64,000 nt of DNA from Planctomycetia bacterium (lineage in GTDB: Bacteria > Planctomycetota > Phycisphaerae > UBA1845 > Fen-1342): NCBI GenBank assembly GCA_015709575.1, contig CP054190.1, forward strand, positions 1,240,001 through 1,304,000. Reading direction: 5' to 3'. The notes beneath the pieces were generated by a model, which saw only the letters and a program-made list of their open reading frames with translations, made no database searches and had not been told where the DNA came from. This document shows positions 23,860 to 33,338 of the stretch, piece after piece. Positions within the stretch are counted from its first letter, which is position 1, and every line of letters starts with the position of its first letter. The position numbers and the translations under genes were made by a program.

Positions 23860-26142
23860 GTGATTACACGACTACAACTGCTGCGGAATGTCGGACAGTT
23901 CGACAACGTCAATGCCGCCGCCACCATCCCCCTCACGCGGCTGACACTCGTCTACGCCGAGAACGGACGCGGCAAGACGACCCTCTCCGCCATCCTCCGG
24001 TCGCTCGCAACCGGTGACGCGATTCCCGTCACCGAGCGTCATCGACTGGCGGCAACCCACGCGCCCCACATCATCGTCGAATGCACCGGCGGTCCACCGG
24101 CGGCGATGTTCCACAACGGCGCGTGGAACCGCACCCTGCCGGACATCGCCGTCTTTGACGACGTGTTTGTTGACCAGAACGTCTGCTCAGGTCTCGCCGT
24201 TGACCCGGCCCACCGCCAGAACCTCCACGAACTGATCCTGGGCGCGCAGGGGGTGGCGCTCAACCGACAGCTTCAGCAGATCGTCGAGCAGATCGAACGT
24301 CACAACAGCACGCTCCGCACACACGCGGATGCCATCCCCGCGAACTCGCGCGGCGGCTTCACCGTGGACCAGTTCTGTGAACTTCAACCACGGGCGGACA
24401 TCGACGCCGCAATCCAGGAGTCCGAGCGCAACCTTGCCGCCGTACGTGCCCAGGACCCGATCCGGAACGCAGCTCTGTTTGACACCATTTCCCTGCCGCT
24501 GATCGATGCCGACGCCATCGACGCTGTGCTCGCCCGCGAAGTCACCGACATCGACGCGGCCGCGGTCGAGCGGGTTCGCCGCCACTTCTCCACGATTGGC
24601 CGGGGCGGAGAGGAGTGGATCGTGGCCGGCATGGGCCGCGTGCCCGCGCCATCGAACTCCTGCCCGTTCTGCGCCCAGGACCTTGCGGACTCCGCCGTGT
24701 TCGCGCACTACCGGGCCTATTTCAGCGCCGAATACGCCGGACTCCTGCGCGCCATCGGCGATGCGCTGACCGAGTTCAACCGCCAGCACGGCGCCGACAT
24801 GCAGTCGGCATTTGAGCGCGCTAACCGCGTGGTCAGCGAACGTCACGCGTTCTGGTCGCGCTTCTGCGAACTTCCGGAGGTCGCCGTCGATACCGCCGAG
24901 ATCGCGCGCGCCTGGCGGGCCGCGCGCGAAGGGGTTGTCGCGGCGCTCCAGGCCAAGCAGGCATCGCCGCTTGATCGACAGCGCCTTACCACGGAGGCGA
25001 GGGCGGCCATCGCCGCCTACGCGACCCACCGGCAGGCGATCGAAGCTCTGAGCGGCCGATTGACCGCCGCCAACCAGGCGATACGGCTCGTGAAGGAGCA
25101 GGCGGCCGGCGGCAACGCCGCCGCCATCGCGGCGGACCTTGCCCGTCTCCAGGCTACGAAGGCGAGGCACACGCCGGAGATCGCTCCGCTCTGTGAGCGG
25201 TACCTCGCCGAGAAGGCCGCCAAGGCGCTGACGGAGCGCCGGCGCGACCAGGTGAAGGAACAGCTTGACCATTACCGTCAGAACGTCTTTCCGGCCTACG
25301 AGACTGCGGTCAATCTCTACCTCCAGCGGTTCAATGCGGGGTTCAGGCTTGGCAACGTCGCCGTCGCCAACACCCGGGCCGGACCCGCCTGCAACTACAG
25401 CGTGCTCATCAACAACACGCCCGTCGCCATTGGCGCCGCCGCCGCGGGCGGGCCGTCCTTCCGCAACACCCTCAGTTCCGGCGACCGGAACACGCTGGCC
25501 CTTGCGTTCTTCTTCGCCTGCCTTGACCAGGACCCGGCGCTGGCCTCAAAGGTCGTGGTCATCGACGATCCGATCACCAGCCTGGACGATCACCGCGCGC
25601 TGACGACGGTTCAGCAAACCCGGCGGCTCGTCGATCGTGTGAGCCAGGTCATCGCGCTCTCCCACAACAAATCGTTCCTGTGCCGCCTGTGGGAGGATGC
25701 GCCGCCCAACCTGCGGACGGCGCTCGAAGTCGCGCGCGACGGGGCAGGGTCCACCATCCGCCCGTGGGACGTGACGCAGGACTGCATCAGCGAACATGAC
25801 CGCCGTCACGCTCTGCTGCGCGACTACACGCGGGCTGCCGCCGGCAACGCGCGGGAAGTCGCGAGGGCTATCCGCCCGACCATCGAGGCGTATCTGCGCG
25901 TCGCCTGCCCGGAGCACTTTCCGCCGGGCACCTTGCTCGGCCCGTTCCGGAACGTCTGTGAGCAGCGCTTCGGCACGGCCCAGGAGATCCTTGACCGCGC
26001 CACCGCGGACGAGCTGCGCGACCTGACCGAGTACGCCAACCGGTTCCACCATGACACGAACGCCGCATGGGAGACCGAGGTCATCAACGATGCGGAGTTG
26101 CTCGGCTTCGTGCAGCACACGCTCGCGTTCGTGCGGCCCTGA
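23860..26142 (+). CDS. AAA_13 (RloC/PrrC-like) SMC-type ATPase
   Basis: 760 residues with ABC/SMC ATPase halves at both ends. Walker A ENGRGKTT is at 34-41; signature LSSGDRNTLAL at about 540; Walker B VVVIDDPITSLDD at about 565 (the Asp-Asp form typical of AAA_13); H-loop ALSHNKS. The central coiled coil carries CPFC (Cys268, Cys271), as in the zinc hook of RloC. The C-terminal ~130 residues (RPTIEAYLRVACPEHFPPG; LTEYANRFHHDTN) could be an effector domain. RloC and PrrC are anticodon nucleases used against phage. GTG start with GGAG upstream. No partner gene is tightly linked, so it may work alone. Confidence 0.8.
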   Translation: MITRLQLLRNVGQFDNVNAAATIPLTRLTLVYAENGRGKTTLSAILRSLATGDAIPVTERHRLAATHAPHIIVECTGGPPAAMFHNGAWNRTLPDIAVFDDVFVDQNVCSGLAVDPAHRQNLHELILGAQGVALNRQLQQIVEQIERHNSTLRTHADAIPANSRGGFTVDQFCELQPRADIDAAIQESERNLAAVRAQDPIRNAALFDTISLPLIDADAIDAVLAREVTDIDAAAVERVRRHFSTIGRGGEEWIVAGMGRVPAPSNSCPFCAQDLADSAVFAHYRAYFSAEYAGLLRAIGDALTEFNRQHGADMQSAFERANRVVSERHAFWSRFCELPEVAVDTAEIARAWRAAREGVVAALQAKQASPLDRQRLTTEARAAIAAYATHRQAIEALSGRLTAANQAIRLVKEQAAGGNAAAIAADLARLQATKARHTPEIAPLCERYLAEKAAKALTERRRDQVKEQLDHYRQNVFPAYETAVNLYLQRFNAGFRLGNVAVANTRAGPACNYSVLINNTPVAIGAAAAGGPSFRNTLSSGDRNTLALAFFFACLDQDPALASKVVVIDDPITSLDDHRALTTVQQTRRLVDRVSQVIALSHNKSFLCRLWEDAPPNLRTALEVARDGAGSTIRPWDVTQDCISEHDRRHALLRDYTRAAAGNAREVARAIRPTIEAYLRVACPEHFPPGTLLGPFRNVCEQRFGTAQEILDRATADELRDLTEYANRFHHDTNAAWETEVINDAELLGFVQHTLAFVRP

Positions 26143-26549
26143 CGCCGCGCGGTTCCGTCTTGTGCCGCCACTTCGCCTGACTCATCGGCGTTCAACGATG
26201 CAGCGCCCCGCGGCCCGATAGCGCGGCGGTGTCCGCCGACGAGCTGCGTCGTGCGCATGGATCAATCTCACCATTCCCGCAGCACGTAACCGCCGCCAAC
26301 CGGTAGTGGTCAGTCGCTTTGCCGCTGTTTGCTTTCGGCTCAGTCGGGCCGCCGGCGATGGGCTTGCCTGACGGCTTTCAGTCGCGGCGCTCCGGCCGTC
26401 GCCGCTTTCGCTTCCCGCCTCCGAGTCATGCACGCCTCACGCCGGACGCGGCTATCGCCGCCGTGCCGGTTCCGTCCGTCATTCGTCCTGCACCGCTTCG
26501 CGGGACTCTCCGGCGTGCCGCCGGTCTGCGCGCCGCTCGCTCCTTTGCC

Positions 26550-26598
26550 ACCCGCGAGTGGCCCCTCGTGCCTTGCGAAGGGGCCGCACATCGCGGGT
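26550..26598 (+). promoter_or_regulatory. Two-tier hairpin in leader of the ArdC-like gene
   Basis: ACCCGCGA (26550-26557) pairs with TCGCGGGT (26591-26598), enclosing GGCCCCT (26560-26566) and AGGGGCC (26579-26585). It sits 6 nt upstream of the AAGGAG ribosome site of the gene starting at 26617. It may control translation or be a weak terminator. The rest of 26143-26549 shows no gene. Confidence 0.4.
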
Positions 26599-26616
26599 CC
26601 CGGCAAGGAGCAAACC

Positions 26617-27435
26617 ATGAAAGCCGAACAAGCCAAGAAGATCGCCGACCAGGCCCTCGAACAACTCGCCGACGCGCTGAAGAGCGGGCGCAGCGAGGAA
26701 CTCACCCGCTACCTCGCCATGCTGGCGCGGTTCCACAAGTACAGCTTTGGGAACGTCATGCTGATCCTCTCGCAGATGCCCGACGCGACGCACGTCGCCG
26801 GCTTCCACACCTGGAAGCAGATGGGCCGCTTCGTCAAGAAGGGCGAGAAGGGCATCGTCATCATCGCGCCGATGGTCCTGCGCAAGCAGGACGAGCAGGC
26901 GAAGGACGGCGACAAGCCCGAATCCATCCTGCGCTTCCGCGGCGTCTACGTCTTCGACGTGTCGCAGACCGACGGCGAGCCTCTGCCCGAGCCGACCCGC
27001 ATCGGCGGCGACCCCGGCGCCCACATCGACCGGCTGCGCCAGGTCATCGCCGGGAGAGGCATCACGATCGACAGCGCCGACGTGCCGCCCGATGCCCTGG
27101 GAGTTTCACGGGGCGGCCGCATCAGCATCCGTCCCGGCCTGGAGCCGGCCGTCGAGTTCTCCGTCACAGTCCACGAGTTCGCCCACGAGCTGCTCCACCG
27201 CGGCGAGGACCGCCCGGCAAGCAAGACCGTCCGCGAGACCGAGGCCGAGGCCGTCGCCTTCGTCGTCTGCCGGGCGATCAGCCTGGAAACCGGCACCGCC
27301 GCCAGCGACTACATCCAGCTCTTCGACGGCAAGACCGAGACGCTGGCGCAGTCGCTCGACCGCATCCAGCACGTCGCCGCCGAGATCATCGCGGCCCTTC
27401 ACGACGCCCCCGACGAGCAGGCCCAGGCGGCCTGA
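26617..27435 (+). CDS. ArdC-like antirestriction protein with ImmA/IrrE-type zincin domain
   Basis: 272 residues. The N-terminal half (HKYSFGNVMLILSQMPDATH, GFHTWKQMGRFVKKGEKGI) fits the ArdC N-terminal ssDNA-binding domain. The C-terminal half has the metallopeptidase motif HEFAHELLH (186-194) and a downstream acidic helix ETEAEAVAFVV. ArdC proteins protect incoming plasmid DNA during transfer. ATG at 26617 follows AAGGAG. A perfect terminator follows its stop. It fits the plasmid transfer functions encoded at 13.7-18 kb. Confidence 0.85.
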   Translation: MKAEQAKKIADQALEQLADALKSGRSEELTRYLAMLARFHKYSFGNVMLILSQMPDATHVAGFHTWKQMGRFVKKGEKGIVIIAPMVLRKQDEQAKDGDKPESILRFRGVYVFDVSQTDGEPLPEPTRIGGDPGAHIDRLRQVIAGRGITIDSADVPPDALGVSRGGRISIRPGLEPAVEFSVTVHEFAHELLHRGEDRPASKTVRETEAEAVAFVVCRAISLETGTAASDYIQLFDGKTETLAQSLDRIQHVAAEIIAALHDAPDEQAQAA

Positions 27436-27441
27436 CTCTCC

Positions 27442-27475
27442 GACACCCCGGCGGGGAACCGCCGGGGTGTCTTTC
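27442..27475 (+). terminator. Rho-independent terminator
   Basis: Perfect 13-bp stem GACACCCCGGCGG (27442-27454) and CCGCCGGGGTGTC (27459-27471) with a GGAA loop, followed by TTTCT. Lies 7 nt after the ArdC-like stop. It separates that gene from the next operon. Confidence 0.88.
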
Positions 27476-27649
27476 TGTCGGTCGGCCGGGTAGATATGCA
27501 GTCTATAACCCTTGTCGTGTCAAATGGTTACGCTCATGCCGCCCGTCACACGTGTCGCGATCGCGAAAATCTGCGCCCACGGCTTCCGCTTTTTCCCGCT
27601 TGCCATCGCTTTTATCGTGGTGCTACCCGTGACCAAGATCGGAGGATTG

Positions 27650-28330
27650 ATGGAAACAGACCTGGAGGTAACGCCGGCGCCGGCGAGCACCGACGTCGCT
27701 GCATGGCGACAGGCCGTAGAGGATGGTCGTTACCGTCAATTCCGGTGCGAGGACATCATTGCAGCCATTCAGGACCTTGGACCCGCCACTGACAAAGCGG
27801 TGCTGAACCCATTGGCGAAGCATGTATCCGACTGCATGCTTCACCTGTTGCGCGGAAAGGTGGGCCGCAATCATCCGAATCGCGGCGACAACATCATCGA
27901 GGAAGCTCACTCACGGCTGTGGGTGGCGCTGCTCGATCCGAGTTCGGCCGACAGCCGGGGACTCCGGGAGGCGTTTGCACCGCGCGTCATCTTTCGGATG
28001 AAGGATGTCCTCCGTGAGGAGGCTCGGAGGCGCGTCCAGGCGCTTCCGGACGGTGACGTGGAAGCGGCAGATGAATCCGAGGGCAATTCGACAGCCACCT
28101 TCGCCGATTCCGAACTTGCTCTTCAACAGGTGGAGGTCAACGAGATCCTCGAGATGATCCCCGACTGGCGCAAGCGGCTCGCTTTTAGCCTTCATATGGA
28201 CGGTGTCCCGTGCAAATCCATCCGGGGCGCTTCCATCGCCAAGGCTCTGGACATCAGCGAGAAGACGGCGCGGCAGTGGATCAAGGAGATTCAACAGCTT
28301 TTGAAAACGAAACTGGGAGACGTGTCATGA
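27650..28330 (+). CDS. Sigma-70-like (ECF-type) regulatory protein
   Basis: 226 residues from ATG 27650 with GGAGGA upstream. Residues about 55-130 (DNIIEEAHSRLWVALLDP, RVIFRMKDVLREEARRR) resemble sigma region 2. Residues about 175-220 (IPDWRKRLAFSLHMDGVPCK, SIAKALDISEKTARQWIKEI) resemble region 4. No typical conserved core -10 helix motif is obvious, so it is a divergent sigma factor. Its stop overlaps the next gene as ATGA. It heads a rightward set that runs into a peptidase-helicase and a ubiquitin-like operon and may drive their expression. Confidence 0.7.
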   Translation: METDLEVTPAPASTDVAAWRQAVEDGRYRQFRCEDIIAAIQDLGPATDKAVLNPLAKHVSDCMLHLLRGKVGRNHPNRGDNIIEEAHSRLWVALLDPSSADSRGLREAFAPRVIFRMKDVLREEARRRVQALPDGDVEAADESEGNSTATFADSELALQQVEVNEILEMIPDWRKRLAFSLHMDGVPCKSIRGASIAKALDISEKTARQWIKEIQQLLKTKLGDVS

Positions 28331-28938
28331 CCCGCAACCACAACACCACTGACAATCGGGACGAAGTGCTCTTCGCCTTCGATCAGGCGTGCAACTGCCC
28401 GACCGCCGCGCAGATCATCGAGTGGTGCGAGCGGTTTCCGCAGTTCGCCGACGATATCCGTGCCTATGCCGCGATCAGCCGTGAGCTTGCAGCTCGTGCC
28501 GCACTGCCGGCCGAGAAGGCCGACGAAACGATGCTGGCTCGCGGATTCAGCCGAGTCCTGAACCTGCTCTACGAGGCGGAGAAAGCAGTCACGACATCGA
28601 GCAGAGCCCAGTCCTTCGAGCAGGCAATGCAGGCTCGCGGGACGGACACCAGGCAGCTTGCGCGCTCGCTTGATATCGCACGCAGCGTGTTGGCCGACTT
28701 GTTCAGCGGGCGCATGCTCGCCCCGGCTGGCGCTCGCCTAGTCACAGCGTTCAGGGAGGCGCTTGGCATGACGCCAGAAAGCTTTGCGGCAGCGCACGAC
28801 TTGGCCCTGAGGGGGCAAGGCACCGTGCACGCAAAGGCAACGGAGGCGCCCACTGCTACGCCTCGCCCGTACGAGGTCATCATCCGCGACAGCAGCATGT
28901 CCGACGAGCGAAAGCGATTCTGGCTCAGCGGGAATTAG
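28327..28938 (+). CDS. HTH-like regulator, probable partner of the sigma-like protein
   Basis: 203 residues. A helical stretch at about 97-150 (RGTDTRQLARSLDIARSVLA, LFSGRM) looks like an XRE-type HTH. The N-terminus (ACNCPTAAQIIEWCERFPQF) resembles short helical regulators found beside sigma-like genes. ATGA overlap with the upstream gene and a 3-nt gap to the ImmA-helicase gene make a tight operon. I infer a repressor or anti-sigma role, perhaps cleaved by the next gene's ImmA domain; this is not shown by sequence. Confidence 0.55.
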   Translation: MTRNHNTTDNRDEVLFAFDQACNCPTAAQIIEWCERFPQFADDIRAYAAISRELAARAALPAEKADETMLARGFSRVLNLLYEAEKAVTTSSRAQSFEQAMQARGTDTRQLARSLDIARSVLADLFSGRMLAPAGARLVTAFREALGMTPESFAAAHDLALRGQGTVHAKATEAPTATPRPYEVIIRDSSMSDERKRFWLSGN

Positions 28939-28941
28939 TGC

Positions 28942-31900
28942 ATGGACACATGGGTCGATATCCGCAGGAAGGCGCGGCAATGCCATGAAGAAGCGCTTCG
29001 TCGCGCCAGTGGCAATCGAAGCGCAATCGCCCTCACCCAAGGGGCGCTGGCGGCGGCCGACCTCGACATACGGCGCTTTGAGCCCGGCACGACATTCGGC
29101 AAAGGCGTTCTCGGGGTGCTAGAGCGATCCGCCGGCCTCGTCAACGTGGTCGCTCACCTGGCGCCGCCGGATGAGGCAGTGATCGTCGCCCACGAGCTCG
29201 GGCACTATCACCTCCACCTTGATCCAACAAACGAGGTGACCATCGCTGACGCCGGATTGGGCGGCGACCGGATCGAGACCGGTGCCGCAAGAGTCGAGGG
29301 ATACTCGCCGCGCGAACGCAAGGAAGTCCAGGCGGATGTATTCGCCGGCGAGTTCCTGTGTCCGTCGGACTGGGCAAGAGAGGAGTTCAGACGCGGCAGA
29401 CGCCCATCGCAGATTGCCGCGGAACTTGGGCTTCCCAACTCACTGGTGCTTCATCAAGTGATTCGCGCGGTGCTACTACCACCGGTCGGTCCCGCCACGC
29501 CTCAGGCATCGCGCCCGCCGCACGAACTCGACGAGAGCCAACACGCCGCAGCCACTTGGAAGGGAGGTCCGCTTCTTGTCGATGCCGGCCCCGGAACCGG
29601 CAAGACACGGACCCTCATACGCCGAATCACTCACCTGCTGGAGAACGCTGTCCGACCGGGCGAGATTCTTGCGCTTACTTTCTCCAACAAGGCCGCCGAG
29701 GAAATGCGTGAGCGCCTCGCAGCGGTAGACCAGCAGGCTGCCATCGAACTGTGGGTGGGAACATTCCACGCGTTCGGGCTGGAGCTCATCACGAAATGGC
29801 CATCGAACATCGGCAGAACCCCCAGCGTTCGTGTTCTTGACGAGACCGAATCGCTCGCCTTGCTTGAGCACCACCTGGCAGAGTTGCCGCTTCACCATTT
29901 TCAGAACCTCTACGAGCCCGCCTACGAACTGGTGAACATTCTCCGTGCCATCTCGCGCTGCAAGGACGAGCTGATTTCGCCTGCGGCGTACCTGAAGGAG
30001 GCTGCTGCCGCCTCGTCGGTCGCCCGCACCGACGAAGAGCGAGAACAAGCCGAACGGGTGCAGGAGATTGGCGAGATCTACCGCATCTACGAAGAGGCCC
30101 TGAAAGCCGCCGACGCCGTTGATTTCGGAGACCTGGTCCTCAACGCCGCTGTCTTGGTCGAAGGCAACCCGGCGGTGCGCGAACACATCGCCCGCTTCAA
30201 GCATGTTCTGGTGGATGAATATCAGGACGTGAACTTTGCGAGCGCACGGCTGCTGCGTGCAATCCGCGCTGCCGGTGCCGATATTTGGGTCGTCGCTGAT
30301 CAGCGCCAGTCGATCTACCGCTTTCGGGGAGCAGAACCCACCAACGTCGCGAGGTTTGCTGACGAGTTCAACGGCGAGCGTCTCGCGCTGACCACAAACT
30401 ACAGGTCACATAAGCCGGTCGTTGACGCATTCCAGCACTTTTCCGCCGCGATGGGAGACGGCGGCTCGATGGCGGGCGAATGGATCGCCCACCGTTTGCA
30501 TGGTGGCGGCGTGACCCTCACAGTTGCCCCCGACCTGCCAGCGGAAGCCGAGGCGATTCGTGACAAGATTGAAGCACTCCGGGCCGCGGGTGTGCCATAC
30601 CGCGAGCAGGCGATTCTGGGCCGATCCCACTTGACACTCGCCCGCGTCACCGCCGTGCTAGAGAAGCTCGGCGTACCTCTTCTCTACCTTGGAGACCTGT
30701 TCGAGCGTGAAGACATCCGCGACCTGCTTTCGCTGGTAGCTATCGATGCGGAGTTCGGGGGCATCGGCCTCATTCGAGTTGCCGGGATGCCCCGGTATGG
30801 GGCGACCCGGGCCGATGCCCTCACGGTTATCCGGTGGGCGCAAGGGCAGAAGCTCATGCTTTGCGACGCGCTGAAACGAGCGCCAGAGATCGAGGGCTTG
30901 AGCGATGCCGGCCGGAACGGGCTCGGTAAGCTCGGACAAGAATTAGAGGGACTTGGGCGGGCATCCGCCTGGACGCTTCTGACGACCTGGCTCTTCGAGC
31001 GGAGCGATCACCTCGCAGCCCTGCTTGCGAGCGATGACATCGCCTCGCAACAGTCGCGAATCGCCATCTATCACCTGCTCAAGGTGTGCAGTGAGCAGGC
31101 GGCCACCGGTGATTCCCGTCGCAAGCGCCTGCTGGCGCGCATCCGGCGCATCGAAGCATTGAGTCAGGACAGCTCCTACCGGACGGTTGCCTCCGAGGCG
31201 GCCGACATCGACGCCGTGCGCGTGATGACCATTCATGGCAGCAAGGGCCTCGAATTCCAGGCTGTCCATTTTCCGGCCCTGGCCACGGGTTATGTGCCCG
31301 CCAGTTGGCGCGGCACCCGGTGTGATCCGCCGCCTTCTCTCACGCAACTTCAGATGGAGAAAGGCGATCATGATGCCGAGGAGGAGTGCCTGTTCTTCGT
31401 TGCCCTCTCTCGCGCGAGGGACTTTTTGTCGCTGAGTCGTGCCGAGCGATACACGGCGCGCAACGCCAGCGCTTCGGCGTTCCTCACCTCTTTGCCCAGT
31501 TCCTTGCCCAGGTCCCGTCACAACGGAGCGGTCCGGCCCGTTTCGCTTCCGGTTCGACTTCAGGCGCCAGCGCCGCGACAGCGCTACACAGAGCGAGAGC
31601 TTGACGTGTACATGCGCTGCCCGACCCGCTATCGCTATGAAGCCATCGACGGCCTGCACGGCGCCCGCGACGACTCCGCATACATCCGTTTTCATCGCTG
31701 TGTCTATGTCACCGTTGGATGGTTGGAGCAGGAGAGGGGTGCCGGTCGCACCGTCAATGTGAGCGACGCCCTGACCCGACTTGATGCCGACTGGAAAGTC
31801 CAAGGCCCGGTCGACCACGCGTTTGCCGGCTACTACTTCGGGATTGCCAAGGCAATGGTGACCCGCATGGCCGCGACAATCGCGGCGGAAACCGGTCAGT

Positions 31901-32277
31901 ACGCCCGCGAAGAGTGGGCAGTGCCTATCGGCGCACGCGAGGTACTGGTCACCCCCGACCGCGTTCTGCTCATGCCGGACCGGTCCGTACGCGTGCAGCG
32001 CATCCGCACCGGTCGCGAATCGCAATCAGAAGCTGGCAAGCCCATCTATGCCCTGCTGCGCCGGGGAGGGGAAACTCGGCACCCCGGGCTAAACCTCCGC
32101 GTCGAGACGTTCTATCTCGCCACCGGCAACACCGTACTCGTTCCGGCCAAGAACGACGACAAGCGCCTCAAGGAGTACGCCGACGCGATCGCCGCCATCG
32201 AGCGCGGCGAGTTCGCGCCCACGCCCGAGGCACGCATGTGCCCGAACTGCCAGTGCTACTTCACCTGCGGCGCGTGA
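28942..32277 (+). CDS. ImmA/IrrE peptidase - UvrD helicase - Cas4/AddB-like nuclease fusion
   Basis: 1111 residues. The N-terminus carries a zinc-peptidase motif HELGH (84-88) with a downstream acidic helix ADVFAGEFLCP. The middle is a UvrD-type superfamily 1 helicase: Walker A AGPGTGKT (215-222), LVDEYQDVN, a QSIYRFRGAEP stretch and TIHGSKGLEFQ. The C-terminus looks like a PD-(D/E)XK nuclease with four Cys in the Cas4/AddB iron-sulphur pattern (one in YMRCPTRYRYE, three in MCPNCQCYFTC). The expected DxK-type core reads VQRIRTG, so nuclease activity may be lost. It sits 82 nt upstream of the ubiquitin-like gene on the same strand. Probable roles: cleavage of a repressor and DNA processing in defence. 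Confidence 0.85.
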   Translation: MDTWVDIRRKARQCHEEALRRASGNRSAIALTQGALAAADLDIRRFEPGTTFGKGVLGVLERSAGLVNVVAHLAPPDEAVIVAHELGHYHLHLDPTNEVTIADAGLGGDRIETGAARVEGYSPRERKEVQADVFAGEFLCPSDWAREEFRRGRRPSQIAAELGLPNSLVLHQVIRAVLLPPVGPATPQASRPPHELDESQHAAATWKGGPLLVDAGPGTGKTRTLIRRITHLLENAVRPGEILALTFSNKAAEEMRERLAAVDQQAAIELWVGTFHAFGLELITKWPSNIGRTPSVRVLDETESLALLEHHLAELPLHHFQNLYEPAYELVNILRAISRCKDELISPAAYLKEAAAASSVARTDEEREQAERVQEIGEIYRIYEEALKAADAVDFGDLVLNAAVLVEGNPAVREHIARFKHVLVDEYQDVNFASARLLRAIRAAGADIWVVADQRQSIYRFRGAEPTNVARFADEFNGERLALTTNYRSHKPVVDAFQHFSAAMGDGGSMAGEWIAHRLHGGGVTLTVAPDLPAEAEAIRDKIEALRAAGVPYREQAILGRSHLTLARVTAVLEKLGVPLLYLGDLFEREDIRDLLSLVAIDAEFGGIGLIRVAGMPRYGATRADALTVIRWAQGQKLMLCDALKRAPEIEGLSDAGRNGLGKLGQELEGLGRASAWTLLTTWLFERSDHLAALLASDDIASQQSRIAIYHLLKVCSEQAATGDSRRKRLLARIRRIEALSQDSSYRTVASEAADIDAVRVMTIHGSKGLEFQAVHFPALATGYVPASWRGTRCDPPPSLTQLQMEKGDHDAEEECLFFVALSRARDFLSLSRAERYTARNASASAFLTSLPSSLPRSRHNGAVRPVSLPVRLQAPAPRQRYTERELDVYMRCPTRYRYEAIDGLHGARDDSAYIRFHRCVYVTVGWLEQERGAGRTVNVSDALTRLDADWKVQGPVDHAFAGYYFGIAKAMVTRMAATIAAETGQYAREEWAVPIGAREVLVTPDRVLLMPDRSVRVQRIRTGRESQSEAGKPIYALLRRGGETRHPGLNLRVETFYLATGNTVLVPAKNDDKRLKEYADAIAAIERGEFAPTPEARMCPNCQCYFTCGA

Positions 32278-32359
32278 GCCAATTCCACTTCCGCCTTTTC
32301 GACACCGACATCGCTTTCTCCATGAGGGCATCGAATACCGCCCTGAAAGGGAGTCAGCC

Positions 32360-32851
32360 ATGTCAAAGACAATTGCGTTCGTTCAGGTCCACGGCCAGAC
32401 GGGAATCCTCGAAACCGAGATTCCGGAAACGCCGACCGTCGCCGAGCTCCAAGACGCGCTGAAGGCGCTCGGCATCAGCGTTGATGCCGAGACGCTCATC
32501 TTCATCGACGAGGCGGAGGACCACATCCCGCAGGACCGCGCGGAGCGCGTCCGCACGCTCAAACGCGGCTGCCGATTGCACGTCAGCCGGTGTCGGCGCA
32601 TCAAGACGACGGTCAACTTCATGCAGAAGACGGCCGAGCGCGAGTTTCCCCCGGGAGCACGCGTAAAGACAGTCAAGGAGTGGGCCGTCCGAAAGTTCGA
32701 GATGGACCCCAAAGACGCCGCCGAGCATGTCCTCCAGCTCTGCGGTTCAACGGAGCGCCCAGCCAGCGACACGCCACTGGTACAGCTCGTTCGCGGCCAC
32801 CACTGCGCCGTCTGCTTCGACCTTGTCCCCGAGAAGCGAGTCGAGGGCTGA
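32360..32851 (+). CDS. bilA: Tandem ubiquitin-like protein (BilA-like)
   Basis: 163 residues that read as two beta-grasp domains, 1-78 and 79-163, like ISG15 and BilA. The second has [20 protein letters not shown] and [20 protein letters not shown]. The C-terminus is KRVEG, ending in a single Gly, so no precursor extension needs removal before activation. The following genes are E2, JAB and E1 in the order of bilABCD operons, which conjugate the Ubl to phage proteins. A ribosome site GGGAG precedes ATG. Identity is strong from context and fold reading. Confidence 0.85.
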   Translation: MSKTIAFVQVHGQTGILETEIPETPTVAELQDALKALGISVDAETLIFIDEAEDHIPQDRAERVRTLKRGCRLHVSRCRRIKTTVNFMQKTAEREFPPGARVKTVKEWAVRKFEMDPKDAAEHVLQLCGSTERPASDTPLVQLVRGHHCAVCFDLVPEKRVEG

Positions 32852-32852
32852 T

Positions 32853-33338
32853 ATGCACACTCCGACTTCACCCGATCGCCTGCTCTTCGAGCAGGACCTG
32901 ACCGCACCGGAGTTCCGCTGCGGTGCGCTCGAAGGGCGGTGGCGCCATGTTGGCACGGCATGGCCCCATGCGATTGTCGCAGTCTCTGCGCCCCAGCGCC
33001 CGAACTCCCCACAGGAGTTCGGATTTCGCTTCGAGCTCTCCGGCTACCGTCTCAATCCACCGATCGGCCAGCCTTGGGATCTTGACGCCAACACGCCTTT
33101 GCCGGCCCCGCGCTGGCCGAACGGCAAGGCGATCGTTCCCTCTGTCTTCCGGCCGACGTGGAAGCACGGGCAGTGCCTATACCTGCCTTGTGACCGAATG
33201 TCGATCGAGGGGCACGACAACTGGCGCAACGAGCACCCGTCCCGCCTTTGGCAACCCTCGCGCGGAATCGTTTGCTATCTGGAGCAGATTCATGAGCTTC
33301 TCAATCAAAGCGACTATACGGGCGTGGTTGCTGCCTGA
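32853..33338 (+). CDS. bilB: E2-like conjugating enzyme (BilB-like)
   Basis: 161 residues starting 1 nt after the bilA stop. The segment [20 protein letters not shown], the fold core [20 protein letters not shown] and the loop [13 protein letters not shown] fit the bacterial E2-like family of Bil operons. Cys113 (LPCDR) or Cys108 is the likely thioester residue; I cannot decide which by eye. It would take the Ubl from the E1 and pass it to targets. Its 3' end overlaps bilC by 47 nt. Confidence 0.8.
   Translation: MHTPTSPDRLLFEQDLTAPEFRCGALEGRWRHVGTAWPHAIVAVSAPQRPNSPQEFGFRFELSGYRLNPPIGQPWDLDANTPLPAPRWPNGKAIVPSVFRPTWKHGQCLYLPCDRMSIEGHDNWRNEHPSRLWQPSRGIVCYLEQIHELLNQSDYTGVVAA

Noticed and set aside
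24187-25272. 361-codon leftward open frame
   Set aside because: Antisense to the AAA_13 ATPase, whose motifs are intact in the other strand.
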